DNA of 64,000 bases from Hyalella azteca (Eukaryota; Arthropoda; Malacostraca; Amphipoda; Hyalellidae), in the NCBI RefSeq assembly GCF_000764305.2, contig NW_025934876.1, positions 62,001 through 126,000 of the forward strand, in the 5' to 3' direction. Of the stretch, positions 55,616-64,000 are shown one piece after another; the stretch's first letter is position 1, and the number at the start of each line of letters is the position of its first letter. The translations under genes and the position numbers were made by a program. The notes beneath the pieces were generated by a model, which searched no databases, was not told the DNA's origin, and saw only the letters and a list, made by a program, of their open reading frames with translations.

Positions 55616-57589
55616 CTGAATACATGTGATGCAATATGTTCTTAGCCCATAATGCCCAACGTGACATTCGGCGCGAGATAGCTTAGCAGCTGAAGCGCTA
55701 GTAATCATAGGGCCACTAAACTAACTAACTAACTTTACCCAAATCAGGATGTTTTCCATCGCACATATTTCTTTTTTTTGCATTCAAAAGGCCAGCTTAA
55801 TCGAAGCTTTTTCTGTATTTTTTTCCTCAGACATGCTTCGTAATCGTCATTTGCTGCTTTACCTTCGCATTCACAATGCAGTAGCGATTTTTCACAGGCG
55901 GTGCTAAATATGTATAGTTGTTATATGCCTGCTTGGCTTCATGTGGGCTCCTGGGTGCTCAAATTTAACAATGAGTTGCTCAGTTCAAATGTAGCTTCGC
56001 TGCATTGTTTGATGTTCAATTTTGATTATTTTCCACCTTTGTGCCTCAAATGTCTGATATTTTGTAAGTTATATCGCTGCTTAAAATCTCATAGGTCGAT
56101 GCTTGTATTTTTTTAGTCGCTAACATTTATCGTTAGTGAGCTTAACAACGACGTTTCAGCTGTCTCTCTTCAGCCTGCCAAGTAAGTTCCGCCTATATTA
56201 AATTTCACAATCGGAAGCATTATAGCTATCAGTGTTTTATGATTCAAAATACGAGTGTTGGTGAGTGATAGTCTTCGAGTCTATGCTTCGCTGCACTCTA
56301 GGTTCCAATTCTTAAATGACTGTCTTAACTACATAATCATGTCCTACCTTCAGCATGAATGTATTTCGGTAATGTGTTTTGTATGACATTCGATCAGCAA
56401 GCAGCTTTTATTTTCACGAAGAAGCTCTGTCCCGTGCACGGTCATCTCGCTGATGTCATAACCTGCCTCCTATATATTGGCTCTGAGCCTCTGTCGCTCC
56501 TGCCTGCTACTGACTTGTTGACACCGTGACCTTGTCAAAATTATTGATGAGTAATTTTATTTTTCCAGAGTTATCAGGAATTTCGCTGTTTCCAGTCTCG
56601 TGTTATAACTTTAGGTTCACGAAATGAGTTTACATTTGATTAGCATTACAAAGCTAACTAGAAGACAAAATTTTCGACTTAATTTCCCTTACGTTAAACT
56701 CTTGCCTGTGACAAGTGATCGCTTGTTGGAACCTTATCATATTTATTCTTCTCAAGTGCCATTTAGTATGTACAGTTTACGCTTAATACCCGCTGAATAA
56801 TCGGGAAGACAGCTTGATCAGAGAATCAACTTTACTTCTAGTAAGATTGTTGGTTTTAGTAACGTTTTTTAACTCAGGAAACGAATGGTAGCAGCAAAGT
56901 CAAATGAGGAGACGGATATTCTGTTCATAATTCAATTTTTCTCTACATGTATTAGACTTGCTGGCTACTCAGCAGCACGAGCTTAGCATGTTACTGTTGA
57001 CTTTGACAAGCCGAATCCCAACAAGCGCATTCAAAATAAACTGTGATAGCTTCAATTTGTTTTATTTCGCTCCTTTTGTGTTAAAAGCCATCATGACCAA
57101 ATGGCTTAAAAATATTTGTATGGGGCGGGGTGAAATCCATTGTAACATGCAGCTATATGTAGTGTAGCTACTTCAAACACATTTTGACAGTAAAATTACT
57201 GAACATTTCGACTGTTTCTGTTCTGCATTAAAACAAATGCTATGAAGCTAAACGTATCAAAGACATAGTCAACGGATGTTTCACCTTGCAGCGACATATT
57301 GTGTTGTTCTATGTTGCTATTGTTTGTTGAAATAGAAAGATGTTACATTAAGTAATACGCATCATTATGGCATCATAATAAAATACTCGGCGTCATTATC
57401 TACGCAATCTTATATAAAATGATAAGTTTGTAAAATAGAAATATGTTTATATGAAGAACCGATTTAAATTGAACAAAATACACCAGATTGCGTTTCTTAG
57501 ACATCAATTTATTAACACTAGGATTTTTTTTGTTTAAGAGGGTATTACCTCACCTAGTGCAACATTACATATTTAATTGGAAAGTCAGC
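55616..57589. other. No supportable gene
   Basis: AT-rich. It presumably contains the promoter side of the argininosuccinate lyase gene, but no TATA box or initiator can be singled out. Confidence 0.35.
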
Positions 57590-57828
57590 AACATGATTAC
57601 AGAGCTAAAATATTGGTATGCAGTGCAAGCCATCGGCCAGCCAGTGTCGTCAAGTGAGCTGCTGGTAAAAAGTCTGAAGGCCACGCGTGGCGGCGGCTGT
57701 GCCTGGACTCCAGGCGGCTGGGTCCGCGAGTGCTGCAACAGGCGCGCGCGGCAGCTGGTGGTGCACATGGTGGTGGTGGTTGAGAACTGGATCTTTGAAC
57801 GTATTTCCGCTAATACCAAAGTTCCTTG
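57590..57828 (+). other. Probable 5' UTR exon of argininosuccinate lyase
   Basis: A GC- and CpG-rich block (57640-57790) in AT-rich DNA ends at the consensus donor TTG/GTAAGTG. The next exon begins 263 bp later with a short leader and the ATG of argininosuccinate lyase. The upstream limit (transcription start) is not determined. A + frame through it is open but hits no recognised protein and ends right after the donor. Confidence 0.45.
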
Positions 57829-58091
57829 GTAAGTGCGCAGAAATATTAAATTTGTATTGCTGAATATGATATTTTCGAACAAATTCTTCTACCAGTATTA
57901 ATTTAATGCAGTGTGAATTGTGTTATATTCATCTTACGATTGTGAGCTGTTATATGTACATTACAGTGGAAAACGAATTTGCTTCGCATTTTCTGAAGTA
58001 GTCATAATATTTCTTTCATTATATTTCTTATAGTATGTTTCGATAATTTCCTTAGAGCATTATATTAATCACTCGATGGTGTGTTTTCCAG

Positions 58092-58137
58092 ATCATTTTC
58101 GACCACGGAAGAGTCGAGATGACTACTAACAGCACAG
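58092..58137 (+). CDS. ASL: ASL first coding exon
   Basis: Acceptor GTGTTTTCCAG, a 27-nt leader, then ATG at 58119-58121 reading MTTNST plus one base at donor ACAG/GTGAAC. The G joins GA of the next exon to give Gly. The start is chosen because the frame runs straight into the conserved LWGGRF exon. Confidence 0.75.
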
Positions 58138-60112
58138 GTGAACAAACATCAATTTCAACTGCCTGTGGTAAACCAATGTTTAGGCTCTACCCAGTCATTA
58201 AATGTTCGATGTTTGTATTTGAGAATTCAGAATGAATATTCATTCCACAATGTGAAATTTGGACAAGATTTTGTAGGTGTGTAGAAAGAAATTTTTATTT
58301 TTTGTCATACATTTTTATTTCTTTAATTTTTTTAGATGGAAGGAATTTCTTTGCCTATGTTTCAATGTAGTTGCAAACGTAGTTAAAATTTGTTTTATTT
58401 TAATTGCTTGAAATTGTGTTCCATGAATTATTCACTTACTCAAGAATTCACCGCAGTTTCACGACATATAATTTTTGGAAGAAAAAAGTTCTACCATTGT
58501 AACACTATATANGGTTGAGGACAAATTTCCTTTGAGAAACATTAATATTGTTTATATTCTGTCTCTTATACACATCTAGATGTGTATAAGAGACAGATAT
58601 ATATATATATGTCGTTTTGGGAAAGCTGTCAGGCACAATCAACTTCGTATAAACCAATGAAACCACTGAAATTCCACCAATTATTGTCAGTAAATATGTG
58701 AACGTTTGCTGATTTTGGGTTTCGAGTGTGATAAGCACTTGTCATTTTCTTTTTTTCTTCCTATCAGCATGCACTAATTTCGAAATTTTTCTCTTGAACA
58801 GATTCGCCAGCAACTTACTCGGGAAACAGCTTGTCATGAGTGCGATTTTTTTTTTGAAAGTAGGCCTGCATATAACTCGCTCTGGGAACTGCATTGATGA
58901 GTGTGATGTTTTTTATTGTAATTGAGCTCACAACTCTTTCTGAAGGCGACCTGTTGTGGGAGTGATCTTTTTATTGGAACAAGTTTGCTCACAACTTGTT
59001 CTAAAGGTGGCTTTTTATGAGTGCGATGTTCTTAATTGTAACCAAGTTCGAAAATTCTCACAAACTTACTCATATTTATGTATGATGCACCAACACTGAT
59101 CATTCATTGTTTACTCACTTCAGGAGGAAATCAGAGCGATGAAGGGAAGCTCTGGGGTGGTCGCTTCACGGGAGCTACCGACCCTATAATGGAACGCTTC
59201 AATTCCTCTTTGCAGCGTGACAAGATTATGTTCAAGGAAGATATACAAGTAAAACCATATAATAGTTCACGGATCTGACAGTTTTATTTCAACTCGTGAT
59301 TCCCTAATGTTGAATTTAAAATACAAATTATCTACCGAGATTTTGCGTGGGCAGGGTAGCATTGCGTATAGTCGAGCAATTGAGCGCGCTGGACTTCTCA
59401 CGGCGGAGGAAGCAACTAAAATCCGTGTTGGATTGGAATCCGTACTTCAGGAATGGACGTCAGGCTCGTTTGTGGTTCACCCTAGCGATGAAGACATACA
59501 CACTGCAAACGAAAGACGACTCAAGGCAAGAATACATAAGAAATGTTGCCGTGTTAGATCAATAGCTGCTACAAACTTATTGCTGATTGTTCACCATAAG
59601 CAAACTTTCCTCGACCAAAGTTATGTCATGATGCACCTCCCGCTGAATTCTCACTATATTTATAATGTTGATTGTTCAAGAATTACTTAACATTTACTAC
59701 TTTGAATATTTCATGGTTCGAAACCAATGTTTTCAATGAGTTTATTCTAGTGCGCTGCACTCTAGTCCGGAAAAGCTCGTATTCTATCAATTTCACTTCC
59801 AATTTAGATGATGTTTTTGTTTTGATGCGTTGTTTTTTCATAAATAACGTTACGCTCAAACCTAATTCATGAATAATTTTTCTAACCAATGTCCTACATT
59901 AAGCAAGATTCATAAACAAATCTAATTCATGTTTTCAAACTTAATTCATGAATAACTAACCAATGTGCTACATTAAGCAGGAGTTGATCGGCGAGGTTGG
60001 TGGTAAGCTACACACTGGGCGCAGCCGCAACGATCAGGTGGCCACGGACACGCGTCTCTGGCTGAGGTCACATCTCGGTGCTACGGCCACATGGCTGCTT
60101 GACCTCATCAAG
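58092..60112 (+). CDS. ASL: Argininosuccinate lyase, N-terminal part
   Basis: Cytosolic enzyme of arginine synthesis and the urea cycle: argininosuccinate to arginine plus fumarate, as a homotetramer. Coding pieces 58119-58137, 59124-59248, 59355-59525 and 59981-60112 join in phase into 149 residues of the usual roughly 460. Diagnostic motifs are KLWGGRF (residues 15-21), [33 protein letters not shown] and [13 protein letters not shown] (113-125), all hallmarks of the fumarase/aspartase superfamily ASL branch. The third intron opens with GC instead of GT. No downstream exon (the GYTHLQ region or the SS.MP.K.N signature) is found up to 64000, so the gene continues beyond the window. An adapter junction and an N lie in the first coding intron. 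Confidence 0.93.
58559..58596. other. Tn5/Nextera junction adapter (assembly artefact)
   Basis: Third exact 38-bp head-to-head mosaic-end palindrome, inside the first coding intron of argininosuccinate lyase and followed by an (AT)n run. An N lies 47 bp upstream at 58512. This intron's length and content are therefore not trustworthy. Confidence 0.98.
59124..59248 (+). CDS. ASL: ASL second coding exon
   Basis: Acceptor TTACTCACTTCAG, donor CAA/GTAAAA. Reads [20 protein letters not shown] then [21 protein letters not shown], the conserved N-terminal segment of the family. Ends in phase 0. Confidence 0.93.
59355..59525 (+). CDS. ASL: ASL third coding exon
   Basis: Starts [15 protein letters not shown] after TGCGTGGGCAG and ends at [13 protein letters not shown], 57 codons, phase 0 on both sides. 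The donor is AAG/GCAAGA, a GC-AG intron. There is no GT that would keep the conserved NERRLK-ELIG junction. An ATG frame starting upstream at 59307 is only intron read-through. Confidence 0.93.
59981..60112 (+). CDS. ASL: ASL fourth coding exon
   Basis: Acceptor CTACATTAAGCAG, donor AAG/GTGAGT, 44 codons. Carries [20 protein letters not shown] and the helix [21 protein letters not shown]. The HTGRSRNDQ block contributes to substrate binding in characterised lyases. Confidence 0.94.
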
Positions 60113-60515
60113 GTGAGTGAAGCTCCAGTCCCGCCACAGATTTATGCTCTTTACTTCCAATTAATACTTTCCAATTATACTCTTACTTCCAATTAATACT
60201 TTCCAAATAATTTAGCTAATACGTCAGCTGCCTCTAGTTATGAAATTATATCGATTTTTCTACGGACGCATAAGTTATGATTATTTATTACGATATTTTG
60301 GATTAGAGAATTTTCCACACGAATGTAATGTTATTTTAACTATTGCCTTATAAAAAATACACAACCAAAGAGGTGCCAAATTTATATTTAAGTTACACAA
60401 CCAATTTATGGAATGATTAGTCAATGCTATTGCAGTCTACAGGCCAGGTTACCACAAGAACTTCGTAGGTCAAGGGTTCAATTGACAGAGCTATAAGACT
60501 TATTTGACGATTATA

Positions 60516-61453
60516 GAGGGTCATCAGTATTTAGCGTTACAACTTTGAGTGGTTAGAACTATGAAATGAAACACAATTGTGAATGTTTGAAAATGTATTT
60601 ACGTAAGGAGAGGTTCAGAGATACAATTCTCACAATTTCATTCAATATGTCCACCATCTGCATCAATAACGAGTTGTAGACGCTTAGAGAAAGCCTTACA
60701 CGAGTCACGTGTAAGTCATGGCCCACTCCTTCAGCAGCTTGACCTCTAGGGCGTCCAAACTGCTATGGTGAACGGTCGATACCTTGCCCTCAAGGTATGA
60801 CCAGATCCCAAAATCCAGAGGATACAGATCGGCTGACGATTGGGGCCATTCATCTTTGGTAATGAAGTGGGGAACATTCTCGGACAGCCACTCCTGAATC
60901 GATTTGGCCCCATGGGATGGTGCAGAGTCCTGCTGGAACGACCAGGGGCGTTTTTAGAAGTGCTTTCGTGCCGAGGGCAACAATGCACTAACAACTTAAT
61001 AAGGATGGCATCTCGATAGTTCTTCTGATTCAATTTCACCCCTTTGTCAACAAAAAAGAGGGGACTCCTTGAGGACACTGTTACGGCTGCCCAGACCAAC
61101 ACTGAGGTCGGGCATTGCTTCCTAGTCACCACACAGGATCCTTCGTCCCATTCTTCGACCAAATTTGATCATTTTGGGAGTTGAAGTGGTGTTCAACATT
61201 GAATATCTTCTCATCACTGAAAATGAGGTTTGGCAGCGTGCCATCATGAATGCAGGAAATTAGAATCTTGGATCTTTGGAGGCGTTTGTCAACAACTTGA
61301 GAGCAGACAGTTGGTGTTTTTTGACATGCTTGAATGGGGACAACTTTAGGTCCTTCCGGAGAACAGTCGACATGGTTCCATACGACACATTTGACTGTTT
61401 TGCGAGTGTATTGATTTTGAAAAAAAATTTAACGCTAAATAATGATGACCCTG
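60516..61453 (-). mobile_element. Internally deleted mariner-family transposon
   Basis: Terminal inverted repeats AGGGTCATCAGTATTTAGCG (left) and, inverted, AGGGTCATCATTATTTAGCG (right) are flanked by TA on each side (60514-60515, 61454-61455), the target known for Tc1/mariner. On the minus strand, transposase blocks in order are LAKQSNVSYGTMSTVLRKDL, then FSDEKIFNVE with the first catalytic Asp, VLVWAAVTVSSRSPLFFVDK, and a C-terminal part in shifted frames matching the DFGIWSYLEG region. Coding begins right behind the terminal repeat and lacks roughly the first 70-90 residues. At least two frameshifts are present, so it is dead. It lies antisense in the intron after the last visible ASL exon. 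Confidence 0.92.
60746..61256 (-). pseudogene. Mariner transposase pseudogene
   Basis: The catalytic-domain remnant of the element at 60516-61453. The longest clean frame (61162-60746) holds VWAAVTVSSRSPLFFVDKGV and KLNQKNYRDAIL, then slips out of frame near the second catalytic Asp. The DE.IF motif and the N-terminal helix-turn-helix remnant lie in other frames upstream (61256-61430). No functional product is expected. Confidence 0.88.
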
Positions 61454-61455
61454 TA

Positions 61456-61849
61456 CAGTGAACAAGGCTAGCGAACGTGTAAATTACCCTAGGGCTCAAA
61501 GTAATGCCTCAAAGCAACCTACTCCACTGTTGTTGACGATACTCGAGTAATTAAAATAATTGGCAGTACCAATGTTTAATTGCAGACACTGAGGCAAGCT
61601 TTTAGGAGACATTTTTATTGAAAAATCTTTTGATACACATAAAATAAGTCTGGTTATTCAGTTTAAATTTAATGATAACGCTCGTAATATTGCTTCAAGT
61701 TTTAGACGTGAAAAATTTTCTAAGGATTGCTTTTTCCCAAAAATATTTCCCGGATAATGTAATATTGCTTATATTAAAAAGTTTGCTTGCGAACAGGTAC
61801 ACATTCTAACCTGAAGCAAATACCGTTACATAAGTCATAGACGTATGCA
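61456..61849. other. No gene seen
   Basis: AT-rich, presumably intron sequence of argininosuccinate lyase. Confidence 0.4.
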
Positions 61850-62240
61850 AATTAGTTCGAGTCCGATACTGCTCACTTTACCTTGATTCTTAGTATTTGC
61901 CTATATAAGTGAAATCTAACTCCTTCACAACGAAATATCTCTAAGCACAGTCAACGTTTCATACTGCCCATTTTTCTCAAACCGCGTAATACATTTCCTT
62001 CACAGCAAAATATCTACAAGTGTAGTCTACTTTTAATTCTGCTCATTTGCCTGTAATAGTGAACTTTTTCTCCATCATTGCGAAGTGTCTTCGAGCACAG
62101 TTTACTTTCCCTTCTACGGATTAGCCTCTAATAAGCAGAAGCCTTTAATATACCTCCATTATGTAGATGCCTCTAATAGAGATTTTTTTCTTCTTCATGA
62201 CAAAATATCTCTACGCACAGTCAATTTCTTTCCTATACTC
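61850..62240. repeat. Degenerate repeat of about 80-115 bp
   Basis: Four loose copies of a motif (TCCTTCACAACGAAATATCT-CTAAGCACAGTCAA, then CATACTGC(C/T)CATTTGCCT) at about 61920, 62000, 62075 and 62190, with variable spacing. Confidence 0.6.
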
Positions 62241-64000
62241 TAGCTCCGCTGGGCAATTTCTTACAGTGGTAGTACGGTTATATGGTACCGCGCCTCTAGT
62301 ATCATGAACACCCACGGCCATACAGCGAACTTGTGCCCATAGCTCTTTAAATCGTCATCGCAGCGGTTCCAAAATTGAACTGCACGCTTAAAAAAGTAAC
62401 ATGGAGATATAATCTACAAATTTATTACACGGTTACAACATGCGTTATCTTTGGCTTCTGCGGAATTTGTACTTTTTTTGTTTTCGCTTGCTGATGGTGC
62501 TCCTTCATCTGAACACACTAAGCGAATTATTTCATTTTAATTGTCATTAAAGAAATACTGTTATGTTAAAAAAATAATCCAGCCCTCAATGGAATCATTT
62601 TCGACCTATATCCCGTTTTTTCTTCCGTTACCAACAACGGCAGGTGGTGACAAGGATTGAACCGTGGCAGCCTCAGAAATTTCAGTCATTCATATTATAA
62701 TTTAACAATTAATGAGCGGACACGAATGTTATAATTATAAATATATAACTTCATTATATAATTGTGCTAGGCAAGCAAGACAAGATTCGAAAGCTTCTTA
62801 AATCTAATATCTTTGTTCAGCAGCTGATTAATAATGTCAACAATGATAGACACATGTGTAGGGTTTTTTCCCTACGCTGGAGGTAATCCTCTTCTAGAAA
62901 TGATTTCAAAAGTTAAGCGCTAAGCAGGATAGAAATAAGTGATCTTCAATTAAGGCATTTTAATAAGAATTTATTCAAAGCTTCTTATTCGGGGCAGTTT
63001 CTTCATATTCAAAGTAGTTTCAATCCATTTATAGAAAGCTGCGTCCAGGTTTAATTTAATTTGGCAGAAAGGCAGCAGATGTTGACGATTACTCGAGATA
63101 CTGGTAAAACAAATGCATCATTACAATAGAGTCAATAAGCTAATAAATGGCAATAATTCAGATATTTCAGAAGTTAATCAGAAGCAGTTAAGTTTACGCT
63201 AATAATAAAAGCTTATGGCTCACCTTAATCAATTAAGATTAAGTGCACATACTGCGTAGTGCTTACAGACGTAGAAATCATTTGTAGTAATTAATAATTC
63301 AATTTAATTTAACGCGCGGCAGTTCCGAGCATAAATATAGGTCACCTTAGTATAGAGAAAGACCACCTTGGCCAGTCAAGGTATTAATTTCAAGGTTTAA
63401 AGTTTAGAGGTTAATAGTTAAAGTTTAAAGTTTTAAGGTTTCAAGTCAAATAGGCAATTTGACGAGCTGGCCAAAGTGTCAAAAGAAGTGAAAAAACGCA
63501 TGCACCCCAAAACTGAAATTTAAACAAATCAAAGGTTGTGCACAACAAATTAACACCATTCATTTACAGAATTTAGGAAACTAAGGTAACATTAAGCACG
63601 TAGTGGAACAGAACACGACCGCGCAGTTAGAGTTTACAGAATTAAGCTTATACGAGAGCAGCGACTCAGCCTTATATGGACTGAGCCCGTTCTGCTTCTT
63701 CGCCGTAGTCTTTCCAGAAGTCCGGATCGGAAATTTCCCTAACACATGTACGACTGGGTAGAAAATAAAACTCGTGACAAATTCTGGCATAGGCTGGAAA
63801 TGAAGAAGGCACTGTAAGAGGAGTACATCAAGGTGGCCTTAGAAGGCTTTGTTTAACGAGTGCTCGTGATGTGATTTTTTCCTGCTGAAACGCAATGCTC
63901 AGCAGCAGGATAGGGGAAAGTTATGTGTTTTTAGAACGTTGCGTTTAACATGCAATCAGCATGATAAATGTACCTATGGGCGATGATGTGATAAAATCCC
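62241..64000. other. No supportable gene
   Basis: AT-rich, probably still within the large ASL intron. It includes a low-complexity AAGTTTAAAGTTTTAAGGTTT tract at about 63390-63445 and a 69-codon minus frame at 63790-63581 without a recognised family. No ASL exon could be found here. Confidence 0.4.

Noticed and set aside
57488..57832. 114-codon + ORF across the GC-rich exon
   Set aside because: Better explained as a 5' UTR exon of argininosuccinate lyase: it ends at GTAAGTG and no protein family is recognised.
58505..58738. 77-codon minus ORF
   Set aside because: Runs through the adapter and the N, so it is not a real frame.
59307..59690. 127-codon + ORF starting before the third ASL exon
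   Set aside because: Only 59355-59525 is conserved; the ends read into introns, which the phase-matched splice sites remove.
60420..60500. tRNA-like block with GGGTTCAATT
   Set aside because: A weak B-box-like string without a matching A box or fold.

Overview
This window is AT-rich eukaryotic nuclear DNA with small coding exons (about 45-460 bp) flanked by GT...AG splice sites and spread among introns, tandem repeats and short inverted-repeat transposons. There are no operons, Shine-Dalgarno sites or long prokaryote-like ORFs. The gene content (an animal-type argininosuccinate lyase and a GAPR-1-like CAP protein), the mariner and hAT relics and the very high minisatellite load fit an invertebrate, probably an arthropod and perhaps a crustacean. 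I cannot name the species.

Two genes are recognised with confidence, both on + and both incomplete. (1) A CAP-superfamily gene of the GAPR-1/GLIPR2 type has three exons at 45095-45215, 45727-45810 and 47274-48121. The joins are phase consistent and a poly(A) signal lies at 48711. The first exon(s) are not found, and both histidines of the CAP tetrad appear to be replaced. (2) Argininosuccinate lyase has a probable 5' UTR exon ending at 57828 and coding pieces at 58119-58137, 59124-59248, 59355-59525 and 59981-60112. These give the N-terminal 149 residues; the remainder is not in the window. One of its introns starts with GC instead of GT.

Several other exon-like islands are not assigned to any family: 12366-12413, 14758-14853, 15848-16306, 41575-41688, 49031-49086 joined to 49336-49408 (the C-terminus of a gene with stop and AATAAA), 49642-49743 and 54172-54283.

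Repeat landscape: more than 15 minisatellite arrays (units 13-79 bp) lie at 481-890, 2044-2880, 5733-5998, 7003-7312, 7948-8105, 12108-12310, 13306-13620, 17700-18125, 23440-23853, 24586-24706, 33485-34035, 42140-42545, 44757-45094, 45955-46510, 55381-55615 and 61850-62240. Transposon remnants include a complete non-autonomous hAT element (26687-27568) with a perfect 8-bp target duplication, an internally deleted mariner inside an argininosuccinate lyase intron (60516-61453), and several foldback or MITE-like elements (1644-1819, 25669-25831, 27639-28067, 30727-31663, 32006-32569).

Assembly quality: three exact head-to-head Tn5 mosaic ends (42283-42320, 44829-44866, 58559-58596) are Nextera mate-pair junction adapter left in the sequence. 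The DNA on either side of each may not be adjacent in the genome, and the second sits directly upstream of the CAP gene. One N is present at 58512.

I see no prokaryote-style multi-gene system. The most unusual native structure is the 48-bp array at 44757-45094. Each full repeat carries a branch-point-like CTAAT, a 3' splice site, a 15-nt in-frame mini-exon and a GTAAGAG 5' splice site, and the array ends in the real acceptor of the first visible CAP exon.
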